From JAXDLH01 sp034666705 (lineage in GTDB: Bacteria; Chloroflexota; UBA6077; SHYK01), in NCBI GenBank assembly GCA_034666705.1, contig JAXDLH010000502.1, forward strand, positions 1 to 20,227: DNA of 20,227 nt, written 5' to 3'. Positions 7,587 to 14,146 of this stretch are shown one piece after another; the stretch's first letter is position 1, and every line of letters begins with the position of its first letter. A program made the translations under genes and the position numbers. The notes under the pieces were generated by a model. The model worked only from the letters and a program-made list of their open reading frames with translations. It did no database searches and had not been told where the DNA came from.

Positions 7587-7638
7587 GTGACAATTGTCAC
7601 CAGTTCAGGCTGACAGGGATGGATCGATACTGCTGACA
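7587..7638 (+). promoter_or_regulatory. Candidate operator: GTGACAATTGTCAC plus spaced TGACA half-sites
   Basis: GTGACAATTGTCAC (7587-7600) is a perfect 14-bp palindrome. TGACA occurs at 7588, 7611 and 7634, each exactly 23 bp after the last, so the sites lie on roughly the same helix face. They sit 45-96 bp before the first gene of the ABC/two-component cassette. LuxR-type response regulators commonly bind such dyads upstream of the transporter they control, so autoregulation by the regulator at 10558-11166 is a reasonable inference. TTGTCA inside the palindrome could also be a -35 element. The rest of the 143-bp gap shows a small hairpin at 7655-7671. Confidence 0.45.
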
Positions 7639-7654
7639 CAACCCACTACTCTGC

Positions 7655-7671
7655 TGCCCGGACGACGGGCA
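7655..7671 (+). other. Small leader hairpin before the ABC ATPase start
   Basis: TGCCCG-GACGA-CGGGCA forms a 6-bp stem with a 5-nt loop, ending 11 nt before the ATG at 7683. No Shine-Dalgarno sequence is recognisable before that ATG, so this structure, or leaderless initiation from an AATATT-like -10 at 7671-7676, may shape translation of the cassette. Confidence 0.3.
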
Positions 7672-7682
7672 ATATTACGCAC

Positions 7683-8606
7683 ATGCGATCCGCTTCCGTC
7701 GAGCTCCACGACGTCTCGAAGAGCTATGGCAATGTACAGGCTCTGCATTCGGTAAGTCTGCGTATCGAGAGAGGGGAGGTGGTCGCCGTCCTCGGACCGA
7801 ACGGGGCCGGCAAGAGCACTTCCATCGCCATTATGCTGGGGTTGCGCCGCCCCACCACCGGCCAGGCGCTGCTCTTCGGCGAGCCACCCGGCTCCCGCCG
7901 AGCCCGCTCGCGCATCGGGGTGATGCTTCAGGAGTCGGGGGTACCGCCCACTCTGAAGGTGCGAGAGCTGATCGACCTCTTTCGCACCTACTACCCCCGG
8001 CCCCTCTCGACTGAGGAGCTCCTGCTCCAAACTGGGCTCGACGACAAAGCAAATACGCTTCTGGGCACACTCAGCGGCGGCCAGAAACAACGCGTCTATT
8101 TCGCGCTCGCCATTTGCGGCGACCCGGAGGTTCTCTTCCTCGACGAGCCGACCAACGGCCTGGACGTAGAGAGTCGGCGCGTGTTCTGGGACCGGATCCG
8201 CGAGTTCGCAACGCGGGGCGCGACTATCGTGCTAACCACCCACAACTTGCAGGAGGCAGACGCGCTCGCGCACCGCATCGTCGTCATCGACAAGGGGCGG
8301 ATCGTGGCGGACGACACCCCCAGCGGCATCAAGGCGCGCACCGCTGGGAAACATATCAGCTTCACCACGGGTCACCCACTGCCGCTCGGCTTCTTCGATG
8401 ATCTCCCCCTGAGTCGCCTCGCCGTGAACGAGTCGGCGGTCACATTTGTGAGCTCCGAGCCTGAGGTCGCCCTGAAGCGCGTATTCAGGACAGATTGCAC
8501 GGTCAGCGACCTGGAGATCACGGCCATCGGTCTTGAAGAGGCGGTTCTGAGCCTTACCGGGCGCAACGGTTCGTCCGGAGTCGAGGCCAGCCGGGACCGC
8601 TCATGA
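7683..8606 (+). CDS. ABC transporter ATP-binding protein (ABC-2/DrrA type)
   Basis: This is a 307-residue nucleotide-binding subunit. Walker A is GPNGAGKST (38-46), the Q-loop Gln is residue 83, the signature is LSGGQKQR (130-137), Walker B is LFLDEPT (151-157) and the switch His is residue 187. The roughly 80-residue C-terminal extension after the ATPase core is typical of drug/antibiotic and lipid exporters of the CcmA/DrrA class. It is the first gene of a four-gene operon, and its stop overlaps the permease start in an ATGA. Together with the permease it would form a dimeric exporter at the cytoplasmic membrane. The substrate is unknown. The start lacks a clear ribosome binding site; ATG 7683 is used because the protein then begins directly with the family's first beta strand. 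Confidence 0.92.
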   Translation: MRSASVELHDVSKSYGNVQALHSVSLRIERGEVVAVLGPNGAGKSTSIAIMLGLRRPTTGQALLFGEPPGSRRARSRIGVMLQESGVPPTLKVRELIDLFRTYYPRPLSTEELLLQTGLDDKANTLLGTLSGGQKQRVYFALAICGDPEVLFLDEPTNGLDVESRRVFWDRIREFATRGATIVLTTHNLQEADALAHRIVVIDKGRIVADDTPSGIKARTAGKHISFTTGHPLPLGFFDDLPLSRLAVNESAVTFVSSEPEVALKRVFRTDCTVSDLEITAIGLEEAVLSLTGRNGSSGVEASRDRS

Positions 8607-9406
8607 CGAAAGAGGTGCCAGCGCCAGCCCGCAGCGAGTCACTTGCGGCGCCACTGCTCCCGATGCTGGTAGCTCAGCTCAAAGCCGAGCTTATCAAGCT
8701 CTGGCGGGTTCCCGCGTTTTTGGTCTTTAGCGTGGCTTTCCCTATCGTCCTGTACGCGTGCATCGGGTTGCCGCGAAGCGACGCGCGCCTGGGCGGGGTT
8801 AGCGCCAGCGCATATATCCTCGCGTCTCTGGCGACGTACGGAGTGGTCTCGGTCATGCTCCACTCATTCGGAAACTCACTGGCGAACGAGCGTGCCCAGC
8901 GCATGCATGTGCTCATGAGGGCTACACCGTTGCCGGGATGGATCCATCTCACCGCCCGCAGCCTGACGGCGGTGGGCTTTGGACTGGCAGTACTCCTCGC
9001 GTTGTGCCTATTCGGGGCGATTATTGGGAACGTCGATCTGCCACTCGCGAGGTGGGCAGTCTTGATTGGCAGCTTGCTGCTGGGCTCGCTGCCCTTTCTC
9101 ACGCTGGGCCTCGGCATTGGATATCTGGTGTCGCCCGGCTCTGCTCCCGCGGCAATCAATCTCGTGCTGCTCCCACTATCGTTTGCCTCCGGCCTCTTTG
9201 TGCCGGTCTCTCAGCTTCCGGATCTCGTCCAGCGGGTGGCGCCGTTCCTCCCCACCTACCATCTGGCTCGCGTCGCGTGGTACACCGTGGGCGCAGAGAC
9301 CCCCGATGTCTCTGGAAGCGTTCTCTGGCTCGTCGCGTATGGTGTGGTCTTCATGTTCCTCGCGTTGCGGGCGCTCGAGCGTGAAGAGACCAGACAGTTC
9401 GGCTAG
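8603..9406 (+). CDS. ABC-2 type transporter permease
   Basis: This is a 267-residue integral membrane protein with six predicted helices, at about residues 36-55, 69-90, 121-141, 151-176, 182-202 and 239-257. The stretch around 192-222 (LSFASGLFVPVSQLP, then a Pro/His pair in LPTYH) is the characteristic loop of ABC-2 permeases such as DrrB and NodJ. It forms the membrane half of an exporter with the ATPase, to which it is translationally coupled by a 4-bp overlap. The kinase gene follows after 23 bp. Exporters in such kinase/regulator cassettes often respond to cell-envelope agents or lipophilic compounds; the actual cargo cannot be read here. Confidence 0.9.
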   Translation: MTKEVPAPARSESLAAPLLPMLVAQLKAELIKLWRVPAFLVFSVAFPIVLYACIGLPRSDARLGGVSASAYILASLATYGVVSVMLHSFGNSLANERAQRMHVLMRATPLPGWIHLTARSLTAVGFGLAVLLALCLFGAIIGNVDLPLARWAVLIGSLLLGSLPFLTLGLGIGYLVSPGSAPAAINLVLLPLSFASGLFVPVSQLPDLVQRVAPFLPTYHLARVAWYTVGAETPDVSGSVLWLVAYGVVFMFLALRALEREETRQFG

Positions 9407-9429
9407 TGTAGGCGTGGTGGGAGTCTTTC

Positions 9430-10565
9430 ATGCGGCGCATGTCCGTTACTGCCGAACGGCTGACGCGCTTCGGGTACATCGGCCTGATCTGGCTCGTCTA
9501 TCTGATCTTTCCCCTCGGCGACATCGTCGCGGGCTCGCATAGTCTCCCCCAACGCATTGCAGGTGGCCTCGGCCTGTTGGTGTTCCTGCCGCTGTACCTG
9601 GTTGGTTTTCGCCGCCGGACTTCAGCGGTGGTCGATGCGCTGCACATCTTTGGCATTTTGGCTCTCGGCATTGTCCTGGTGATTTTCGTCGGCTCGTCGT
9701 TCTTCGGGATCCTCATCTATGCGGCTGCCTTCGCGGGCTTGAGCCGCAATTGGCAGCAGGCCACCGCAGCCGTGATGATTGTTGCGCTCACGCACGCCGG
9801 CCTGGGACTTACCGGCCACCTCACCTGGAGCTTCGTGCTCATCGGGGTGATCTTGGACCTCTCGGTCGGCATCAACAACTTCAGCTACAGCAAGTATTTC
9901 GGCACACAAATCGAGTTGGCTCGAGCCCGAGAGGAGGTGGAGCGTCTAGCAGCATTGGCTGAGCGGGGACGCATCGCCCGCGACTTACACGATGTGCTCG
10001 GCCAGACACTAACCGTCATTACCTGAAGGCCCAGCTTGCCGCTCGTCTGACCCGCGAACAACCTGCAAGGGCTGCGGCAGAGATGGCTGACGTCGAGATC
10101 GTTTCTCGGCAGGCGCTGGAGCAGCTTCGGACCGTGGTCGGTGGATATCGCAGCGAGGGCCTGCAGGGAGAGCTGAATCGCGCCCGAATCGCCCTGCGAG
10201 CAGCAGGAATCGAGATGGATGCGTACCCCATTCCGGGCGGCATTTCTCCTATCCTCGATGGTGTTCTCGGGCTCGTGCTTCGTGAGGCGGTCACCAACGT
10301 GATCAGGCACGCCAGCGCTGGCCTCTGCACGATCACCATCGAAATCTGCGCTGGAACGGCGGTTCTCACGGTCGCGGATGATGGCCGGGGGTTGTCTGGG
10401 TTGCACGAAGGAACCGGGCTGCCCGGCATGCGCGAGCGGCTCGCCGCGCTTGGTGGCAGTCTGCAGATCACGAGCGATAGCCCCGGTGCCAAACTCGTCG
10501 CGTGGATCCCGCTCGGGACCGGGTTGCCAAGCAGCGGCGGACTCGCGTTGGCTGAAGGTGGCTAG
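9430..10565 (+). pseudogene. Sensor histidine kinase (DesK/LiaS-like), frameshifted
   Basis: Reading 9430-10026 then shifting to the frame of 10023-10565 restores a 378-residue kinase. The N-terminal half has about five membrane helices (residues 15-145). A short coiled segment (160-180) leads to the HisKA_3 phospho-acceptor motif RIARDLHDVLGQTLT, with His187. The first frame then stops at TGA 10024-10026. One missing C (ATTACCTGAAG for ATTACCCTGAAG) would restore LTVITLKAQLAARL. The second frame supplies the rest of HisKA_3 and the ATPase domain: N-box REAVTNVIRHA, G1 VADDGRGL and G2 GTGLPGMRERL. As written, the first product could not autophosphorylate. GGGAG 6 nt upstream supports ATG 9430. 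Sequencing error, recent inactivation, programmed frameshifting or split translation from ATG 10083 are possible; all other motifs are intact, so error or recent mutation is likeliest. Confidence 0.85.
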
Positions 10566-11166
10566 GATTCGGCTGCTTCTCGCCGAGGACCAAGCCATGG
10601 TCCGAGGCGCGCTCAAAGCGCTCCTCGAACTGGAAGGCGATTTCGAGGTGGTGGCTGAAGCCTCGGATACCGCGACCGCGATCGCGGAAACTCAGCGGCT
10701 CCAGCCCGACGTCTGTGTCCTCGATATCGAGATGCCGGGAGGCGGCGGTTTGGTGGCGGCGGAGCGGCTCCGGCTGCTGTGTCCCACCGTGAGCGTGCTC
10801 ATCGTAACCACGTTCGCCCGCCCTGGCTATCTCGCTCGCGCGCTCGGTGCCGGTGCGCGCGGCTATTTGATGAAATCTGCGCCCGCGACCCAGTTGGCGA
10901 CCGCCATCCGTAGGGTTCATGCCGGCGAGCGGGTTATCGATCCCGAACTGGCCGCTGAGGCGTTAGGTGGGCCCAATCCGCTCACCGAGCGCGAGCGGGA
11001 CGTGCTCCGCCTTGTCGACGCTGGCCATGCCGGCGGGCGCATCGCCAGTCTCCTGTCCCTCTCGGAGGGAACCGTCCGGAATTACCTCTCCGAGGCTATG
11101 GCAAAACTCGGAGTGCGAACGCGAGCGGAGGCCGCCCGCATCGCCCGTGATAAAGGCTGGATCTAA
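10558..11166 (+). CDS. NarL/FixJ-family response regulator (LuxR-type HTH)
   Basis: This is a 202-residue two-component regulator. In the receiver domain (about 1-120), Glu10 and Asp11 form the acidic pocket, Asp56 in VLDIEMPG is the phosphorylation site, and Thr84/Thr85 and Lys106 are the switch residues. The C-terminal GerE/LuxR helix-turn-helix runs from about 142 to 200 (LTERERDVLRL ... SEGTVRNYLSEAMAKLG). The GTG at 10558 is chosen because it starts the receiver domain correctly and overlaps the kinase stop by 8 bp; the upstream open frame lies inside the kinase gene. It probably controls the exporter cassette, and the dyad at 7587-7600 is the obvious candidate site. With the kinase frame broken, it may be unphosphorylated, or phosphorylated by another donor. 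Confidence 0.9.
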   Translation: MARIRLLLAEDQAMVRGALKALLELEGDFEVVAEASDTATAIAETQRLQPDVCVLDIEMPGGGGLVAAERLRLLCPTVSVLIVTTFARPGYLARALGAGARGYLMKSAPATQLATAIRRVHAGERVIDPELAAEALGGPNPLTERERDVLRLVDAGHAGGRIASLLSLSEGTVRNYLSEAMAKLGVRTRAEAARIARDKGWI

Positions 11167-11222
11167 GCAGCCCGTGACGATCCCGCGCTCGAACAGCGGG
11201 CAACGTGTGCAACACGGAGTGC

Positions 11223-11274
11223 GCTAAATGGCCCCCGAAGACGCTAACGTTAGCGTCTTCGGGGGCCATTTAGC
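11223..11274. terminator. 52-bp perfect palindrome, probable bidirectional terminator
   Basis: Positions 11223-11248 and 11249-11274 are exact reverse complements (26-bp arms, no spacer), starting GCTAAATGGCCCCCGAAGAC. In RNA, either strand would fold into a long GC-rich stem closed by a tiny AACGTT loop and flanked by short A/T runs (AAAT ... ATTT). It lies between convergent genes: the response regulator ending at 11166 and the amidohydrolase ending at 11325. That position fits a shared terminator. The T-run is only three bases, so Rho-independence is not certain. The rest of 11167-11324 shows no gene. Confidence 0.7.
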
Positions 11275-11324
11275 AGTCTGTGCCGTGCTGTGCCGAAGGT
11301 TCCGAGTGCACTTGGGCGGGGTCC

Positions 11325-12365
11325 CTACCTGCCGGTCTTCAGGCGCGGGAACAGCCGCAGCGCATTGTCGCGGAGGATCTTCCGCTTGTCATCCTCGGTG
11401 AGGAAGTCCATCGACTCGATCACGGGGATGAGATCGTCCGACGGCTTGCCGGTTTCCGGGTTGATGACGCCCGTGCCGCTGCCTGGCGCCTCGGTGCCGA
11501 AGACGATGCGGTCCACACCGCGCTGCTTGATCGCCGTGGTCAGGAAGTCCTTGTCGTAGGCGCAGCTATCGAAGTAGATGTTGTTCGGCCGCAGCGTCTC
11601 CATTTCGGTGTCGGCCGCGGCCGCAGTGCCAACCTGACCACCGGCCGCCTCGCCGCTGCTGATGGCGCTCTTGACGAAGCGGCTCAGCGACCCACCGCAA
11701 TGGCAGATGATGATCGTCAACCCTGGGAAGCGCTCGAATACGTCGCTGTGCTCCAGCAGCAGAGTGGCGAGCGTCTCCTCGGTGATGTTGTTGTACTGAT
11801 AGCTGTGGGGGATTCGCTCCAGCCGCGGGTCCCGCGTAATCGCGGGGTGCACGATCAGCGGCACTTGGAGTTGCTCAGCTTTTTTGTACAGTGGGTACCA
11901 GTAGTCGGTATCCATGCCCGGTGTAAGCCGATCGGCGCCCGGATCGGGATTCACCAGCGCGCCCACGAAGTTCATCTCCTGAACGCAGCGTTCCAGCTCT
12001 TCGAGGCAATTGTTGGTATCGTGGAGTTCGTGCTGCGGGAGCTGCGCCACGCCGACGTAGCGATCGGGGTGCATTTTGATCTGCTGGTAGATCACGTCGT
12101 TGGTCACGCGCGTCCACTTGTCGACGAGTGGCGCCGCCTCCCACTGCATCATGGCGACCGGACGCGGGGAGATCATCTGCACGTCGATGTTGCGCTCGTC
12201 CATGATGCGGAGGTGCCGCCCAAGCGCAGTCTCCATGAGTTGGTCGCTGATATCCAGGCCGCCTGCGGTCGAGCGCAGCGCAATCAGGTTGAAGGCGAAG
12301 GCGCGAAAATGCGGTGGCGTCGACATGTGGCCGTGGACGTCGATGACGGGCTGCCCTTTGTACAT
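11325..12365 (-). CDS. COG2159 amidohydrolase, 4-oxalomesaconate hydratase (LigJ)-like
   Basis: This is a 346-residue metal-dependent TIM-barrel protein of the ACMSD/amidohydrolase-2 group. Metal ligands are visible as His11-x-His13 (DVHGHMS), His173 (IVHPA) and His222 (ICHCGG). Where decarboxylases of the group usually have Asp in a GSD motif, this protein has Glu292 in FGTEAPGSG. It then continues GVINPETGKPSDD and ends NALRLFPRL. From memory, that Glu and the PETG...DD tail resemble LigJ-type 4-oxalomesaconate hydratase of the protocatechuate 4,5-cleavage pathway, which hydrates rather than decarboxylates. The ATG at 12365 is chosen over an upstream one because GAGGAGAG lies 8 nt before it and it starts at the first beta strand. 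A gamma-resorcylate-type decarboxylase is the alternative. It would suit the aromatic module at 190-7539 but is 3.8 kb away on the opposite strand. Confidence 0.8.
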   Translation of the reverse strand: MYKGQPVIDVHGHMSTPPHFRAFAFNLIALRSTAGGLDISDQLMETALGRHLRIMDERNIDVQMISPRPVAMMQWEAAPLVDKWTRVTNDVIYQQIKMHPDRYVGVAQLPQHELHDTNNCLEELERCVQEMNFVGALVNPDPGADRLTPGMDTDYWYPLYKKAEQLQVPLIVHPAITRDPRLERIPHSYQYNNITEETLATLLLEHSDVFERFPGLTIIICHCGGSLSRFVKSAISSGEAAGGQVGTAAAADTEMETLRPNNIYFDSCAYDKDFLTTAIKQRGVDRIVFGTEAPGSGTGVINPETGKPSDDLIPVIESMDFLTEDDKRKILRDNALRLFPRLKTGR

Positions 12366-12449
12366 GGATCGTTCTCTCCTCAGCGCTCGCAGGTCGCCGC
12401 GAAGCATACCCGGACCGCGCGTCGCTGGCAAGCTGGGAGACGGAGCTCT

Positions 12450-12791
12450 TTAGGGCTCGACGAGAAGCTGGTAACCGTGGTCGAATGTGATGCGGAAATG
12501 GTTGATGCTCAACAGACCCAGCAGGAATTCGCCGCCCACCGCGATGAGGGCATCGAAAGGGCCGGGCTGATTTATCAGCTCGACCGTCCCGGGGAATACT
12601 GGGACCGCGATTACTTCGCCGCTAGCAGTTTCGATTCGCTCACGATATGCAGGCAATGGAAAATCGGTGGCAACCGCGGCGGGGACAACGAGGTAACCGT
12701 CGAATCCAGTGTCTATGAGGGCCGTGGCCTCGCGGATGTTGCCATTCACCGCGAAGCGTACCGTAAGCGACGGATATGGACCTGGAGTCAC
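12450..12791 (-). CDS. Single-domain retropepsin-like aspartic protease (clan AA)
   Basis: This is a 113-residue protein containing ALIDTGFDGYLVVP (24-37), the catalytic Asp-Thr-Gly of retropepsin-like proteases with Asp27, and a second hydrophobic motif FLLGLLSINHFRITFD (89-104). That second motif corresponds to the hydrophobic-hydrophobic-Gly element that supports the active site. With only one DTG it would need to dimerise, as retroviral proteases do. GTG 12791 is preferred because it overlaps the upstream stop as GTGA; the alternative TTG at 12809 has no ribosome binding site. No signal peptide is seen, so it is probably cytoplasmic. It forms a two-gene cassette with the small protein at 12788-13045. 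The natural target is unknown. Whether it is an active protease or a structural homologue cannot be settled from sequence. Confidence 0.75.
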   Translation of the reverse strand: MTPGPYPSLTVRFAVNGNIREATALIDTGFDGYLVVPAAVATDFPLPAYRERIETASGEVIAVPVFPGTVELINQPGPFDALIAVGGEFLLGLLSINHFRITFDHGYQLLVEP

Positions 12792-12797
12792 TCCAGG
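12781..12797 (-). other. Hairpin at the stop/start junction of the protease cassette
   Basis: On the minus strand, CCTGGAG-TGA-CTCCAGG forms a 7-bp stem whose 3-nt loop is the stop codon (12790-12788) of the upstream gene. The overlapping GTG start of the protease begins at the last stem base. Terminating ribosomes would melt the stem and expose the start, which would couple translation tightly. Confidence 0.5.
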
Positions 12798-13045
12798 ATC
12801 CGCCGCCAATGCGCTTCGGCGGGAGCGCCGATCCGCCGCAGGGCGAACGACCCGCGACCGAATTGCTGAATGGCCTGCGAGGCAACAGCCAACTCATTCG
12901 AGCCAACAATGGTGCGGCCATCGTCGGAGATCGCGACGAATTCACCCTGGTGCGTTGATTCTAACGGTCGTCCGAACCGCTCATAGAGTTGGTCGTCTTG
13001 CTTCGCGCGCTTTTTCATCCAGCTCTGCAGTTGCGCGCTATCCAA
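12788..13045 (-). CDS. Small protein of unknown function, partner of retropepsin-like protease
   Basis: I do not recognise a named family with certainty. The 85-residue protein starts with a charged helical segment (residues 5-30, Lys/Arg/Asp-rich). It then has a short beta-rich core, GEFVAISDDGRTIVGSNELA (34-53), and an Arg-rich tail. Short proteins with a 'gkyVAi-dg-iva-g' core of the DUF5678 kind often precede single-domain retropepsin genes; that association is from memory. The TTG start at 13045 is supported by GAGGTGA 6 nt upstream. The stop overlaps the protease start in a GTGA, so the two are made together, perhaps as substrate, regulator or chaperone of the protease. A toxin-antitoxin role is possible but nothing in the sequence shows it. 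Confidence 0.65.
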   Translation of the reverse strand: MDSAQLQSWMKKRAKQDDQLYERFGRPLESTHQGEFVAISDDGRTIVGSNELAVASQAIQQFGRGSFALRRIGAPAEAHWRRILE

Positions 13046-13051
13046 TGGCTG

Positions 13052-13058
13052 TCACCTC
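13052..13058 (-). promoter_or_regulatory. Ribosome binding site supporting a TTG start
   Basis: GAGGTGA lies 6 nt before TTG 13045-13043 on the minus strand. No ATG is available at this position, so this site fixes the unusual start of the small protein. Confidence 0.6.
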
Positions 13059-13077
13059 TATTTGTGTCCGCCGGGCG

Positions 13078-13108
13078 ATTATCGCACGTGCTCTACAGCG
13101 CCGGTCAC
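13078..13108 (-). promoter_or_regulatory. Candidate promoter for the protease cassette
   Basis: On the minus strand, GATAAT (13083-13078) matches the -10 consensus at five of six positions, about 33 nt before the TTG start. The best -35 is GTGACC (13108-13103) with a long 19-bp spacer, so it may need an activator. Confidence 0.35.
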
Positions 13109-13174
13109 CGCGTCACGGGCCGCGCCGCAGGTCACGTTCCCGCAGCTGTTCCCCCTAATTCGGCGGCAATATCG

Positions 13175-13918
13175 TTAGATGGGCGGGTCGATGCTGATTG
13201 CGCTGTTCCAGTCGGTGAAGGTCATTGTGGTGCTGCCGTCGGTCGACTTGAATTGGCGCGGCAGGTCGTCCAATAGGCCGAGGCACATCGTGCCACCCTT
13301 GCTTGGGTCCGGACCCTGCGATATCCACTCTTGGCACGGTGCGCCGTCTACCAGGCCAAGCCCGCCTTTAGTGACTGTCTGCCCCTGGCTCGTCTGCTCG
13401 TTGAAGCTCTGGACGATGTCGTTGGCGTCGAAGCTAAGTGGAAGCGCCGCTTGCGGGGGCATCTTGACCCACTGGCCGCCCGCGTTCTGATACAGGTCAG
13501 TGCCAATCTGGATGATCTCGATGTTCTGGCCACGAGAAGTGAGCTTGAAGTGGACCCGGTCAGGCTTGACGATTTCCACGACCATATCGCCAGTCTGGCT
13601 GCTCCCGGTGTTCGTCAGCGTCATGCGGTAGCTGCGAGCTCCCGCCCAGGCCTCAGCCAACCGAGTTACGTCGCCCTGATTCAGGCTGCCTGCGCCGCCC
13701 GGGAGGGCCGGGGCGGCAGGCACCCTGGTCGGCTGCGGCGCTGGTGCAGCCGCGGTGGGAGCCACTGCCGCCGTCGGCGCCACCGCGGTGATGGCTCCGC
13801 CGGACGTATTTGCAGGGGCGCTGGTGGGTTGTGCCGTCGTGGGGGCTGGGGCGGATCCACTGCATGCCTGTAAGAGCAGGCTAGTGGCGGCAGCACAGAC
13901 GAAGATAGCGTGGCGCAT
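13175..13918 (-). CDS. Lipoprotein of unknown function, possibly LolA/LppX-like fold
   Basis: This is a 247-residue exported lipoprotein. The signal peptide ends in LLQAC, so Cys19 would carry the lipid. Residues 20-78 are a low-complexity Pro/Ala/Thr linker with the repeat AVAPTAA. The mature domain (about 80-247) is predicted beta-rich: SYRMTLTNTG, GDMVVEIVKPDRVHFKL, EIIQIGTDLYQN and QWVKMPP. This alternating pattern of 'variable reported under a given state' strands resembles LolA/LprG-like lipid-binding folds, but I cannot claim membership. Two cysteines, in APCQEWIS and GTMCLGLL, might form a disulfide. GGAG lies 5 nt before the ATG. It is a single gene with no obvious functional neighbour. 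The following gap to 13045, downstream of its stop, shows only the cassette promoter. Confidence 0.75.
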   Translation of the reverse strand: MRHAIFVCAAATSLLLQACSGSAPAPTTAQPTSAPANTSGGAITAVAPTAAVAPTAAAPAPQPTRVPAAPALPGGAGSLNQGDVTRLAEAWAGARSYRMTLTNTGSSQTGDMVVEIVKPDRVHFKLTSRGQNIEIIQIGTDLYQNAGGQWVKMPPQAALPLSFDANDIVQSFNEQTSQGQTVTKGGLGLVDGAPCQEWISQGPDPSKGGTMCLGLLDDLPRQFKSTDGSTTMTFTDWNSAISIDPPI

Positions 13919-13989
13919 ATGAGCTCCATGGGAGATAGTGCGCGGGCATTCCTACTCGACAGCTTAGCGCGAAGTGCGAGGGGTTTGCA

Positions 13990-14079
13990 GTGATCGACGT
14001 CTCACTCGATACGACCGGCGCCGCCGAGTTCGCCCTGATCGGAGTTGTCGACGGGCACCCGATCATCGACCGGGGGTAG
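13990..14079 (+). other. Short ORF (29 codons) in a 228-bp gap, possible gene remnant
   Basis: In the gap 13919-14146 a GTG at 13990, with GAGGGG 6 nt upstream, opens a 29-codon frame ending at TAG 14077-14079. The peptide (VIDVSLDTTGAAEFALIGVV, then DGHPIIDRG) has balanced composition and good codon positions. It matches nothing I recognise. It may be a leader peptide or the start of a truncated gene. Nothing else is evident in this gap. Confidence 0.25.
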
Positions 14080-14146
14080 GGATCAGAATAGCCGCGCTCA
14101 CGCTGAACGTGCGCGCGCTGATGGTTCGAGCGACCCGAGCTGAGGG

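Noticed and set aside
6142..7593. A 483-codon open frame antisense to the UbiD gene
   Set aside because: Its protein is Asp/His/Arg/Val-rich with no family motifs, as expected for a mirror frame of a G+C-rich gene; the UbiD frame carries clear catalytic residues.
10015..10030. Firm claim of programmed -1 frameshifting in the kinase gene
   Set aside because: There is no slippery heptamer or clear downstream pseudoknot at ACC TGA, so mutation or sequence error is more likely.
11223..11274. Transposon end or attachment site
   Set aside because: No transposase, integrase or target-site duplication is visible, and the convergent-gene position is explained by termination.
11280..12869. A 529-codon plus-strand open frame across the amidohydrolase and protease genes
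   Set aside because: It spans two well-supported minus-strand genes and has no recognisable domain; its length reflects base composition.
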